Shown: positions 23,601 to 33,142, counted from the stretch's first letter. The stretch: 64,000 nucleotides of DNA from Heligmosomoides polygyrus polygyrus (GCA_947396885.1 OX377202.1:78278643-78342642); one strand, 5' to 3'. Numbers and translations are program-made. Notes: generated by a model from the sequence alone, not told the origin.

Positions 23601-25074
23601 CATGAATGAAAATTGCTTTTTAGTGTTCTCTGCTTCCTCTACTAAGACAATTTATTCAACACCAAACATGCCTTGTAAGTAGGGGTTTTTAGAGCGTTGC
23701 TACATCTCGATCGAGGTTTGCACTCGTTATAGCGGAAGATTTCGTGCGATTCAACTATGACTGTGCTTGAAAACTGTACATATCGTAGTCAGAAAAAGAA
23801 TAAAGCTATCCCTTGTTTTGGGTTCATCACAGGTCTGGTGGAGTACAGAGGTGTCGTAGCTCACCCAGGTTGAATAATATCTCAAGGACATATCAGGTTA
23901 GCACTATTAGATCAGTGGACCCCCACATCTACGCTGATTGACCCGACCGATACTTGACGTTACTGAATGGGGTTGTCAGTTTAATGAGTTGAAATTCAGC
24001 TACCTGATCTCTCAGCTTTTCGATACTTATTGCGCAGAGACTATACATCGCATTTAATTAGGAAATACCTTTTTCACTACTATACTTCGTCAGACCACGA
24101 ATGTTCAAATTCGTCCTCTAAATCGCTGCCGAAGAGTACTGTTTATAAGACGCTTGCAAATTCGAGGTTTGGCAGGTGACCTTCAAATATCTAAAATTAA
24201 CGTAAAACACAGAATCGCTCTATTCTTTTTTCTGACTACAACATATACAGTTCTCAATGAGCCATCATAACGCTGAAACGCTACAAACTCTTCCATTAAA
24301 ACGAGTGCAAACCTCGATCGAGAAGTAGCAGCGATCTATGTAAAAACTGCACTGCTATTTACAGCGCAAGTTTGGTGTCAAATGAATCGTCTTATCGCTA
24401 GCAAAATGAAGCCAAGGAACACTAAAAACACAGTTAATTTATGCTGAAAAGTTTTAAAAGCTGACTTGAGAAATCCAGCTCTGCCAGAGGGGCTATTTAG
24501 GGGGACTCAGCGGCGGATGTTGGTCAGGTCGAAGCAATTACGAGCTCTCTTAATTCGCCCATAAATTCTCAGGCTTCCACCTTTTTTTTTTGGGGGGGGG
24601 GGGGGTGACAGTCGCATGCCAAATGACATGACGGCTGACAGGACGCAAACATGAATCAGTTGAGTGTTTAGTGGTGGTACTGTATTAGCGCCTGCTTGTT
24701 TACAATCGAAGTGATTTTTTATTGTTGGTTGATTTCACAAATTCATTTCAGGTTGCGTTGAGAAAGTAATCTTCCAGTGTTGTGTAATAATAGCACACGA
24801 AATGCAGCTTCCTTACCCAGCTGCTCCAAGGTGCCGTTCAGGTGCTCCGCTTCGCTGAACGAGCCGTTGCAAATGTGGATTGCCGCAGGTCGCATGAGTT
24901 TGGTGTGAAACGCAAGGAACGCCTGAAAGCTAAAGCGCTTCTTTGAGGCAGCGTTTGTCCGCTGATGGAATAAGATCATGCACCCACTCTGACTTTGATT
25001 GGCAGCCACTTGGGATCGCCGTTGATTACTGGCACAGATCCATACCCATCAACGACAAAGTCAGTCTTATTCAT
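8648..25074 (-). CDS. Divergent phosphoenolpyruvate carboxykinase (GTP)-family protein, 17 exons, intact
   Basis: Exons in order: 25074-24994, 24922-24817, 20887-20770, 19247-19143, 17120-17013, 16807-16705, 16485-16432, 16234-16126, 16079-15949, 13790-13656, 13527-13385, 13309-13268, 12498-12353, 9277-9174, 9103-8997, 8942-8870, 8815-8648. Every junction is GT..AG and all phases match, giving 610 residues without a stop (family about 620-650). PEPCK landmarks by exon: IHICNG (2), LARTDYRD (3), [10 protein letters not shown] (4), PFSMGPIGG and LTDSPFVV (5), [11 protein letters not shown] (6), [11 protein letters not shown] (8), P-loop PAGSGKTQ (9), LGDDVTW (10), GRFYWE (11), MPLVYE (13), HNPLCMR (14), [13 protein letters not shown] (15), AIGLLPK (16). 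PEPCK normally converts oxaloacetate plus GTP to PEP. Here the P-loop Cys is Ser, the metal-binding His after GWLA is replaced, and the active-site Tyr and Arg positions differ, so activity is doubtful. The start is the Met of MNKTDF; the frame is open upstream. Exon 12 (42 nt) is the least certain. Confidence 0.93.
9438..9668. repeat. Palindromic tRNA-like SINE pair (degenerate)
   Basis: Lies in PEPCK intron 13. The right arm reads a tRNA-like block with a B-box-like GAGTTTGAGTCC, then GGCGCTAGGTTTTGATCACAAC. The left arm is its inverted relative (gatcaaaaccctagcaccaggccgaactcg). It is the same family and layout as 30833-31039, and a single arm also occurs at 57820-57900. Confidence 0.65.
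10827..11740 (-). mobile_element. 5'-truncated LINE, reverse transcriptase C-terminal half
   Basis: The minus-strand frame 11678-10827 (283 codons) starts just before the RT catalytic motif [11 protein letters not shown]. It continues through the LINE C-terminal region: [18 protein letters not shown], the YATETW motif, RWAGHLLRR, and a RPPTRW segment. This order is typical of RTE/Jockey-type non-LTR elements of nematodes. The N-terminal endonuclease and RT fingers are absent (5' truncation near 11740). It lies in intron 13 of the PEPCK-like gene in the same orientation as the gene. A 24-bp tandem duplication (about 11618-11665) repeats the ERISN codons just upstream of the catalytic motif. 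Confidence 0.9.
14421..14714 (+). mobile_element. tRNA-derived SINE (family A), copy with target duplication
   Basis: The tRNA-like head GCGTGTAGCGCAGTCGG holds an A box and CTGGTTCGGATC a B box (about 14472-14483), i.e. an internal Pol III promoter. A 200-bp body follows and the 3' end is TCCTTTAT repeats. CTTTTTCATTGAA at 14408-14420 recurs with one added G at 14715-14728, a target-site duplication. It sits in PEPCK intron 9, antisense to the gene. Further copies are at 33964-34254 and 56562-56852, with relics elsewhere. Confidence 0.88.
16832..16883. repeat. 24-bp inverted repeat with 4-nt loop
   Basis: CATAGCATACTTCGTGGTCC continues to a 24-nt arm, then GATT, then its complement with one mismatch. 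It lies in the 205-bp intron between PEPCK exons 5 and 6, where it could fold in the pre-mRNA. Confidence 0.9.
17690..18740 (-). pseudogene. mariner-type transposase, frameshifted and catalytically broken
   Basis: Three overlapping minus-strand frames (18725-18363, 18366-18094, 18259-17708) together cover most of a mariner transposase (about 340 aa). The N-terminal helix-turn-helix region includes [20 protein letters not shown] and RRTGRPQ. Then come [12 protein letters not shown] with the first catalytic Asp, [11 protein letters not shown] with the second, and [14 protein letters not shown]. In active D,D34D mariners the last motif carries the third Asp just before Y(H/F); here it is His. 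With at least two frameshifts, the copy is dead. It lies in PEPCK intron 4 in the same orientation as the gene. Clear terminal inverted repeats were not found. Confidence 0.9.
19485..19880. repeat. Two degenerate family-A SINEs, head to head
   Basis: 19485-19605 matches the SINE in minus orientation (cggatggaaggcttagctag ... cctccgactgctctgcctcgcgc). 19665-19880 matches it in plus orientation, ending in the CGTCCTTTACCCC tail. Both have diverged strongly from the 14.4 kb copy, so they are older. Located in PEPCK intron 3. Confidence 0.65.
19970..20110 (-). repeat. Degenerate family-A SINE head
   Basis: The block ctaaggaatagaagacaagg ... atggcctcctccttctgcgt aligns by eye with the tRNA-like half of the SINE in minus orientation. 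The 3' body is not recognisable. Confidence 0.45.
21171..22879. mobile_element. 1.7 kb element with about 226-bp terminal inverted repeats
   Basis: The left arm (21171-about 21398) starts GGATCATAGCAG and contains TTTTGCTAAATGCCTCTGGG, GCTTCAGGGCG and AGACGAAGCTGCAG. The right arm (about 22654-22879) is its inverted, roughly 75-80% similar counterpart. No transposase frame is visible inside. The inner ends of both arms run into degenerate tRNA-like sequences (B-box GGTTCGATTC at about 21430 plus and about 22568 minus). Long arms suggest a non-autonomous Mutator-like or foldback element. No target duplication was seen. In PEPCK intron 2. Confidence 0.75.
23455..24600. mobile_element. Second long-inverted-repeat element (arms about 350-380 bp)
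   Basis: The left arm (about 23455-23805) includes GACGAATTAAGCC, CAGTCAGCTTTTAAAACTT, CTTTTTAGTGTTC, TCGATCGAGGTTTGCACTCG and GTAGTCAGAAAAAG. The right arm (about 24222-24600) is the inverted version, with the same blocks in reverse order. About 415 bp of non-coding sequence separates them. The right end meets a T9G14 run (24581-24606). The limits are approximate and the arms may extend further. In PEPCK intron 2, next to the 21.2 kb element. Confidence 0.72.
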
Positions 25075-25344
25075 AAATGGGGCCGCGGAGACCTTGATTT
25101 CATCTCGCTGTTGATGAGGATAAGCTGCAACACATTGCAAACAGCTAATGATACCTTTGCTTCCATTCCGCTCCAAATTTCGGAGCAACAAAGAGCACTT
25201 ACTCTCTGTTTTTGAGTTATGTAGCATCTGCACACACTTCATTTATCCCTCCCTCCCCCTCTGTCCCTACTTTGGCAAACTTCTCCACTATGCTATATGA
25301 ATATTATCTGAACCCTTTTTATCTGACATCAGTTGCACTGACTC

Positions 25345-27180
25345 CTGACTCTTCGAGCGCAGGACCAGGCTAGGGAAGGGACTCCGGGGTGGGTGTCATC
25401 CAAGCTGCTCGTGTGAAAACTGCTTTCGTCGCTCAGGGGGGAGTCGGCAGCTGAGTTCTGCGCTCTTCGAGCACAGGACCAGGCTAGCGAAGAGACTCTG
25501 GGGTGACTCCGGGGTGGGTGCCATCCAAGCTGCTCGTGTGGAAACCGCTTTCGTCGCTCAGGGGGGAGTCCGCAGCTGGGCTATGCGAAACCGTTACAGC
25601 TGGAAAAAGGGCAGAAAACGTCTGAAAACTGAGTAGACGTTAAAACTCCTGAGATCTCGTCCAGTCAGTTGAAATGCAAAAACACCGGCGTGCAGAGGAA
25701 CCGAACCCTGACCTCCGTCATCACCGTGAGGCGCTCTACCCACTGCACCACGAGCTGCTTGGCGAAGGTGTCATCGCGGGCGTATAAGAGGCAGAAATCG
25801 CACGGCTTCCGCGCTCCGTCGCCAAAGTGGAGTGCAAGCGGCTGCGTCGCGTACGTCACTGGGCATGTTGCCAACAGCCGCCCTTCGCCTAAATCTTTCG
25901 GCCGGAGAATGAGTTCTTGATGACTGTGCGAATACCACTGACTGTTGGCCGCATTAGTTGGGCGAAGGGCGGCTGTTGGCAATTCGCCATCAGCGCGGCC
26001 ACCCCACATGCGTTCGCGATGGAGCGCGAAATCGTCCATCGCTGTTGGGTTCTTTCGTCGCTCAGAGGGGAGTCCGCAGCTGGAATCTGCACTCTTCGAG
26101 CACAGGACCAGGCTAGGGAAGAGACTCCAGGGTGGGTGCCATCCAAGCTGCTCGTGTGGAAACCGCTTTCGTCGCTCAGGGGGGAGTCCGCAGCTGGGCT
26201 ATGCGAAACCGTTACAGCTGGAAAAAGGGCAGAAAACGTCTGAAAACTGAGTAGACGTTAAAACTCCTGAGATCTCGTCCAGTCAGTTGAAATGCAAAAA
26301 CACCGGCGTGCAGAGGAACCGAACCCTGACCTCCGTCATCACCGTGAGGCGCTCTACCCACTGCACCACGAGCTGCTTGGCGAAGGTGTCATCGCGGGCG
26401 TATAAGAGGCAGAAATCGCACGGCTTCCGCGCTCCGTCGCCAAAGTGGAGTGCAAGCGGCTGCGTCGCGTACGTCACTGGGCATGTTGCCAACAGCCGCC
26501 CTTCGCCTACATCTTTCGGCCGGAGAATGGTTCTTGATGACTGTGCGAATACCACTGACTGTTGGCCGCATTAGTTGGGCGAAGGGCGGCTGTTGGCAAT
26601 TCGCCATCAGCGCGGCCACCCCACATGCGTTCGCGATGGAGCGCGAAATCGTCCATCGCTGTTGGGTTCTTTCGTCGCTCAGAGGGGAGTCCGCAGCTGG
26701 AATCTGCACTCTTCGAGCACAGGACCAGGCTAGGGAAGAGACTCCAGGGTGGGTGCCATCCAAGCTGCTCGTGTGGAAACTGCTTTCGCCGCTCAGAGGG
26801 GAGTCCGCAGCTGGGTTCTGCAAACAGCATACAGCTGGAAAATGGGCAGAAAAGGCCTGAAAATTGAGTAGACATGAAAACTCCTGAGATCTCATCCAGT
26901 CAGTTGAAATGCAAAAACCCCAACATGCACAGGAACCGAACCCCCGACCTCCATCGTTAGAGCGAGGCCCTCTACCCACTGCACCACGAGCTGCTTGGCG
27001 AGCGTGCCATCGCGGTCGTATAAGAGGCACAAATCGCACGGCTTCCGCGCTCCGTCGCCAAAGTGGAGTGCAAGCGGCTGCGTCGCGTGCGTCACTGCGC
27101 ATGTTGCCAACAGCCGCCCTTCGCCTAAATCTTTCGGCCCTCGTATTGCGCCTAGTTTCCTACAGCAAAAACGTTGTGTA
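25345..27180 (-). repeat. Three tandem about 618-bp units of a tRNA-derived SINE (family B)
   Basis: The same landmark recurs at 25669, 26287 and 26904 (spacings 618 and 617 bp). On the minus strand each unit reads a tRNA-like head: A box TGGTGCAGTGGGTAGAG and B box GGTTCGGTTCC. A tail follows with about 110-bp subunits (AGTCTCTTCCCTAGCCTGGT). Each full unit also carries the inverted repeat TTGCCAACAGCCGCCCTTCG.. (25868-25889 with 25961-25982). Units 1 and 2 are nearly identical, implying recent tandem duplication. The array begins about 270 bp upstream of the PEPCK start codon, so it may overlap the promoter. Confidence 0.8.
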
Positions 27181-27189
27181 GAGGCGCCG

Positions 27190-28700
27190 TACACCTAAGA
27201 CTATTTGCGTTAAAAAGCTTGACTAGAAGTTCATGGTCGTGTGAGCACTAGGACACGTCGTGACATTTCATACACCCATGAGGGTCTAAAAACCGTAGCG
27301 AGTGGAAAGCCTACCGCAGTAGTCACAGTTCGTCGCCCGATCCTTCTGATACTCGACGGATGGCACCTCAGCCGACATGGTCAGCGCCCGATGTAAGTTG
27401 CTAATGACGAGTGAGTTGAAGTGAGTTAGTGAGAAAATGAACTTCACCCAACACAATGGGTCAAGATGAGTTGCTGCTCTGATAAGGAAATAAAGCTCGT
27501 TTGATACTAATGGTTATACTTGCCCTAATTCCCGTAATCGAATTCGGCGCTATGCAGGTCGGAGAGAGGAGCGTAGCTTCTCCATGGCGTAGATTTTGAT
27601 GTACACCTCACTGGATCATAACATGGTGCGCTTTTCTCGCCGTAGTCCACCCTTGCTCTTGTGTTCCACTGGAATATAAAACTACAAGTGCCCCATCACG
27701 ACTATCAGCGTGCCTCGCACTTGCGTGCTTCGTGCGATGTCGCATTAGCTTTCTACCTCTCCTAGTAGTACAATGAGCTATATTTGAGGATCTTGTTATG
27801 TTTCAACCTTGCTCTACCTTTCTTAAGATCAGATGAGAAGTTTGGCGGCATGGAGCCATCCAGACCACTCTTATCACTACGCTACATCGACGTCATCGCC
27901 AAACGGTTCAGTGACGCCGTTGTTTGTGCTTATCAGCCTCTTCGTTTACTAGGTTGTGCTGCTCATGACTTTGGCCGTCAGCCAAGGACTTGTCGGATTC
28001 TTATATAGTATAATAGTGGGAAAAGATAGTAAGAAAAGATGCCGTTACAAGGCGCACCCCCTAACGCGCACCCCGAATTCAAATTATTTTTCGAACAATT
28101 TATTCCACTTTCTGCGCGATTCTTCGATTTTAAAAAAATTAATTAAAAAATCCTTGTTGTTCCAATATTACTCAATTTCAAAAATCAAAAGATTGCGATT
28201 TCGCATAGATATTTCTCCGCGTCCTCTACCCACATTAAGCGCTGCTATGTTTGTCCTGCTTACGTTGCAGAATTTTTGAACTATTGCGGTTACCGTCAAT
28301 GCCGTCCTTGCGAATCGAAGGTGTTATAACAAAGAAGGTCCGTCTGGAGATGTGTCGGATGAAAACGAACAAATTTAGAGAAAGAAATATTTGCAATTCT
28401 GTGTTTTCCGCTTTTACTTTCGTTATTCGCTTTTTCATTACGGACCCTCGTATACTCCACAACCTTACCGGGCTTTGGGAATGCGTGTCGATTTGAAACA
28501 GCTTGACCAGCTAATAAGCTAACAATACGGAAACATGCATGTGGTTCCTTCATAGTCGAGAGCTCTATATCATGAAGGTATCGAAGGACTGTGTAGCGCA
28601 GTCTTGACATCTTTTAGCTCAAAACTCACAGTCAGAGTTTGAAGCTCCTACATTTTCAAAACTCCTAACCAGGGAGTTATCTAAAGTAGAGGTCTGATCC
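27190..28700. other. Intergenic sequence without supported gene
   Basis: Only short frames of no recognised family. An open plus-strand segment at 27784-28008 has no motif I can name. A degenerate tRNA-like block (TGTGTAGCGCAGTC) is at 28591-28604. Confidence 0.35.
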
Positions 28701-28715
28701 ACCGATGCTATACTG

Positions 28716-28966
28716 TAAGGAACCTGAGCCTCATGAGCCAAGAGTTTGATCAATACATCGTGAAGTTTTCATATCTTGACTCAGAGATCGAAGCGCTGGA
28801 CAGGAGGCTTGCGCGGACGCGGAGCGGAGCGACGATGGCGACCCGGCTCATCACCTCGCCATCCTCGCCCACACGGACCACTGCGACCGAACAACAGGAC
28901 CAATCCCCATTCCTGTACCACAATAAACTAATATATTCTGCTATGTGTATTTTACTGCTAGCAGCA
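28716..28966 (+). repeat. About 250-bp dispersed repeat (copy 1 of 2)
   Basis: Matches 47892-48152 in the same orientation, from TGTAAGGAACCT.AG.CTCATGAGCC to CTGTACCACAATAAACTA.TATATTC.GCTA.GTGTAT. The internal frame (SQEFDQYIVK..) is shared but short. The ACAATAAA near the end looks like a poly-A signal, so this may be the 3' part of a longer element or transcript. Confidence 0.7.
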
Positions 28967-29212
28967 AGGGGACTCCATGAAGCGAGGAGAGGTTTTTGTG
29001 AGTTTGGGAACAACTTTCAGCCCTGATGGGCACTACCGAAACCCATTCCTGGCCAGTTAGGTTTTGGGTAGGTCACTCACCTTACTACTACTTGCAGCAG
29101 CCTTTTCTCGCCGCTGCTTTCTTATAGCGAATTTCGGAGATCTTCAACAGAATAGCAACTGCAGTTGCAAACAGGAACTACGGTTGCTCTTCTGCTGCAA
29201 CATCAACCGTGG

Positions 29213-29220
29213 GTTGCTAT
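29213..29220. repeat. 8-bp target-site duplication, left (GTTGCTAT)
   Basis: GTTGCTAT at 29213-29220 recurs at 31617-31624, immediately outside the two ends of the hAT-type element. Confidence 0.8.
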
Positions 29221-30299
29221 CGGGGGTGTGCGTAATTACGATTTACGATTTACGACATTTTGGGTCGTAAATCGTAAATTTTCGTAAATCTGATCTTCGG
29301 TGCAGAGATGGCAGCGTCCACATAACGTGCTACAATTGGGGTTATAACGATGTACCCGCTTTTAAAATCTCCCATAGCTCATTGCTGTTTCCTATCTACT
29401 CTTCTATGTTCTGCTGTGGCACTGTATCAGACAAACGCAGCTTTGGTTTTAGGCCGCTCGAGCGCGACTCATCTGCTTACCCCTCTTTTCACCTCTTCTT
29501 GCTGAACCATGTTCTGTGCTGCAACCACCGCCTCCTCAACTTGTGACTTTTTCAGCATATTTTTAAACGGCGAGTGGAACTGAATCAAAGCCATCAAGGA
29601 ATATTGGACTTGATTGCAGGCGGGTTGTGGAATAACAGCTACGCTGCTGGAAAAATAAAACACTCATATTTCAATCTCATTATCACAGCACGTTATGCTG
29701 CGGAATGTATTTGCATACAATGTGCAACCTAAACAAAACTTTTGATTTTGTCAAGAATGAAGTGAAGTGGTTTTGACACTTTTGTCTCCTTTTTCAATGA
29801 TTTGATTTCACAATGCTAATGGAGAGTAGGACTGGCGAATGCAAACAGTCATTGAATAGTGGTGTGATAATTTGGACTTTCCGAAATCTAACAAGTACAA
29901 GCAAACATGTGGACGAAGTAAATACCGAAAGTATTTGCAAGGTATCGCCAAACGACATTCTTTCAATCCAGAAGTTGTAAATGCCTTCAAAGAACGCTGA
30001 AGAGTAAAGCACTGCGTTAGTTTGTTTTCTGTTTGAGACCACTCATTCTACCTCTATGGGATATCGTGGAGTTCGTTTGAGTACGGGTTAACCTATAGAA
30101 TGACTTGCGGTGGCCAGTCGATGTAAATGTAAGTTTTAGACAATTATAAACGGCGGATATCAGGACCGGCTCACCGTAACCGCAGTGCTGGTCGCGCCGA
30201 GACTTTGCTGTATGCGCCCTTCTAGTACACAGATCGCGCGTCCGCGTCCACGCTGCGACGTCCGATCGATGTCTTGTGCGTCCGCGATGGCACCGTGTG

Positions 30300-30745
30300 G
30301 AGGTGGGTCGTGGTGCAGTAGGTAGAGGGTTTACTTCACGCTAGAGATGTCTGGGGTTCGGTTCCCGGGAGCCGCGGCGTTTTTGCACTTCAGCTGAGTA
30401 TCTGAGATCTGGGAGGTTTCGACGTCTACACGACATTGCGCGTTTTTTGCGCATTGTTTCAGCCGTATGCGTTTCGCCGCTCGAAGAGCGCAGAACCCAG
30501 CCGCGAACTCCCCCTGAGCGAAGAAAGCAGTCTTCATACGAGCAGCTTGTATGGCACACACCCTGGAGTCCTTTCCCTAGCCTGGCTCTGCGCTCGAAGA
30601 GCGGAGAGCCCAGCCGCGAACTCCCCCTGAGCGAAAAAAGCAGTCTCCATACGAGCAGCTTGTATGGCACACACTGGAGTCCCTTCCCTAGCCTTGTTCT
30701 GCGTTTGCACAATGGACGTCTCACCCGACGCCTAAGGTTACGGTG
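30300..30745 (+). repeat. Family-B SINE copy with duplicated tail
   Basis: The tRNA-like head GTCGTGGTGCAGTAGGTAGA (A box) and GGTTCGGTTCCCGG (B box, about 30356) are followed by a tail in which an about 110-bp unit occurs twice (about 30490-30600 and 30600-30710, each with AGCCGCGAACTCCCCCTGAG). It is the same family as the 25.3-27.2 kb array, in opposite orientation, and lies inside the hAT-type element. Confidence 0.75.
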
Positions 30746-30832
30746 AGCCGGTTCTGATATCCGCCATTTATAATCCTGTGTCAGTTTTACCACATTTGCT
30801 TAAGGCTGGAGCGGTTGGTAGAGAGGCTATAT

Positions 30833-31039
30833 GTTGTTACAGGATGTCTTGTTGCTATCAAAACTCTTGCGCTAGACGGGACCCGAACCCGCATTCCTGC
30901 TTTTCGGGCAGCGATGTTACGTGCGGTCAAACAGCGCCGGTGGTGTAAGGCGAACATCGCTGCCCGGAAAGCAGCAGATGCAGGTTCGAGTCCCGCCTCG
31001 CGCAAGAGTTTTGACCGCAACAAAACGTCTTGTAACAAC
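30833..31039. repeat. Palindromic tRNA-like element (86-bp arms, 34-bp spacer)
   Basis: The left arm 30833-30918 and right arm 30953-31039 are inverted copies with few mismatches. Each is tRNA-like with B box GGTTCGAGTCCCG or GGTTCGGGTCCCG and ends in CAAGAGTTTTGACCGCAAC. Two Pol III-like promoters would face outward. Nested in the hAT-type element. See also 9438-9668. Confidence 0.85.
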
Positions 31040-31041
31040 GT

Positions 31042-31145
31042 AAAGGTCAGTGTTTTATCCTTCCCAGACAAGCCCCGTACCAAGTCACCGACCGAGGAAA
31101 TATGAAAAAGTTGGTTGGCCGTGGTAGGATCCGAATCAAGAGCTG
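31042..31145 (-). repeat. Degenerate family-A SINE fragment
   Basis: CAGTGTTTTATCCTTCCCAG, then ACCAAGTCACCGACCGAGG and GGTTGGCCGTGGTAGGATCC, follow the 34.1 kb SINE in the same orientation. A further sliver (GACTTGCGGTGGCCAG) is at 30103-30118. Confidence 0.6.
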
Positions 31146-31639
31146 TTTTGAATGGAACCATTTTTATTGGTTTTGACTCTGGCTTATAGAGGTGGTTTCT
31201 TCAAAGCCACACTTTTATATGCAAGCTAAAGGCTAGCCATTATGATGCACATTTTTTGGTCGTCCAAGCAGTGCAAGCTTTTTGTTTGTGCACTGTGCAT
31301 AGGTGTCCCAGTAGATTGCGTTCTGAACAACTAGTTTATTTTAATTGTCCTCAAACTTGTCCAGCTTGATTTGAAAGAAGTTAATTGATTTTAGAGGCTT
31401 CCAGTTTAATTAGAAATGTGTCCAGCTCGAAATGAAAACGACTCAATAAAAATATTTCCCTTCGATTAGCCTTAATATAATAGAAGAAAATCAGGTATTC
31501 AGATGCACCATGAGTCAGGCACCTCTTACGATTTACGATTTACGATTTACGACGATTTTTTCGTAATTACGATTTACGATTTACGAAATTCCGGATTTCA
31601 TTTACGCACACCCCTGGTTGCTATCCTGTTGGAGGCTCG

Positions 31640-33060
31640 CAACACACTGTTGCTATTCAGTGACTAGCGTGCTCCAATCGGTGGAGAAGTTAAAGCCTAG
31701 CAATACAATGTTGCAATCCAGGCGCAGTCATTTCCTACTTCTCGTTTCTTCAAGCTTTAAGCACTGGACTGTATCTTTGATCTGTGTCTGCATTGTTGTG
31801 TACATGAAAGCCCCGAGAATCATTCTAACCTTCGTTTCGCTAGCGCTTGCCTCTGTCATCTCTTTTTCAGGCCTATTTTGTTCAACTGCTTTTTCAGGGA
31901 ATTCAATTTCAATTCCTTAGGATGGTTCTCGAGTGCAGTGCAGAGGACTGTGTGGTTTGCACGAAGGTTGCTTCATAAACCAGTCGGAAAGGCGGGTTGT
32001 CTGGTTTCGTTTCACTTAGATGCCTTCTGTCGGCGCTATACCCCGAATTCTGCTCCTTTTTTCTTTCCCAGAGAGTCCAGTTGAACGCATTTTCTGCAAA
32101 CAGGGTAGGAAATCGCTTTTCTTTCTACCGAGGATTGAACCTCTATAGATTTTCACCTAATAGAGGACTCGAAGCGGAAAGGACTCCTCGTGACCCTGGC
32201 CGTCACGAGGGCGGATTTCACCACTGAGGTGATGAAATTCCGCCCTCGTTTGATATATTCGTTCAACCGTGCAAAGGGAAGGAACTTTGAATGGAAGAAA
32301 TAAAAGAATTAAAGAACGATTATTAGCCTTACTTTGCAGTCGAATTAGCACGCTGGTCGACGTGCTGCTGTACCCATCGGATCCCTGTTCAATGCCGTCA
32401 ACCTGCGGGGCCTTCAAGGTAGCGGTTTGTGGTGTGCTACATATTGTGGTGTGGTGTGCTGCATATTCGGTGCTAATTTTTCTGCTTTATTTTTAGGACA
32501 ATGGGAGACAGCGATCCTCCAGCTGCTCAGAACGCACCAGTACCGCTTCGTGAAAAGATAGCTGTTGTCCAGCAAGAACAGCCACAACCTAGACGGTAGT
32601 CTGCTGGCAGTTTTCATCCCTTGCTTTTAATTAGCCTATTGTTCTGCCTTGTAGGCTACCGGAAAAGTTCGTGCCGTCAACTAGAACCGAAGGCAGGCAA
32701 TCCGACATAACATTGGTCCTGCTTATGAAGACTTTCCAACCCTTGGAAATGCAAGATCGAGATCGGATACGGCCATAAATGTTTCTGCTGTATGGCTCTG
32801 CCATGTTTTGTTGAGGCGCTTAGAGCAAACCTTTTGAAATTTCAGAGTGTGCGTCCTGGTAACCTCCCGCGACTAAATCTGGTCAAACAGCCAGGTGCTG
32901 CAGCTAACAGTGCTTCCACAACTTCTTCGCTGGATGTCTGTGGAGCGCTTCCATCGTCCTCGCGTGCGGCCAAACAGCAGTCTCTTAGTGATAAGGTTTC
33001 CAGTATTTGCGGTATAATATTCTGTAAAAGGTGTGAGGATAATAGCGGGCGTTAGCTAGT
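31640..33060 (+). other. Candidate host exons, unidentified low-complexity protein
   Basis: Plausible exon pieces on the plus strand: about 32330-32420 ending at a GTAGCG donor; 32499-32598 after TTTTTAG (frame ..MGDSDPPAAQ..EQPQPRR); 32655-32778 after CTTGTAG; and 32848-32997 after AATTTCAG (..RPGNLPRLNLVKQPG..). The third piece contains YEDFPTLGNARSRSD but needs a one-base frame change inside it, so the gene model fails as written. It could be a real Pro/Ser-rich gene with an assembly error, or a pseudogene. No family is claimed. Confidence 0.3.
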
Positions 33061-33142
33061 CTCTGTGGAATGTGCCAAGCATTGAACTTCTGCGGGTTAT
33101 TGTGGCAGGTGTTTGAGTCTGTATTGGGCTTGCATAATATCT

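Larger units (their letters stand above)
29221..31616. mobile_element. hAT-type non-autonomous element, 2396 bp
   Basis: The right end on the minus strand reads CAGGGGTGTGCGTAA, a classic hAT terminus. The left end on the plus strand reads CGGGGGTGTGCGTAA, one mismatch. Perfect 8-bp duplications flank it (29213-29220 and 31617-31624), the size expected for hAT. Subterminal repeats of TTACGATTTACGATTTACG occur in both orientations at each end (29232-29290 and 31526-31586), as hAT transposases need. No transposase is seen. The interior carries SINE and palindromic tRNA-like material (30095-31140), so it is a passenger-laden or heavily decayed element. Confidence 0.82.

Noticed and set aside
24743..25009. 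Standalone 88-codon minus-strand gene
   Set aside because: The conserved part ([12 protein letters not shown]..) is exon 2 of the PEPCK-like gene; the N-terminal part of the frame is intron sequence.
25684..25766. True tRNA gene on the minus strand (A and B boxes present)
   Set aside because: The cloverleaf is incomplete, no proper anticodon arm or acceptor pairing, and the same head is attached to a SINE body in several copies.
25669..27102. Overlapping frames up to 237 codons in the 25-27 kb region
   Set aside because: The same frames recur every 618 bp and overlap tRNA-like SINE sequence; they are by-products of the array.
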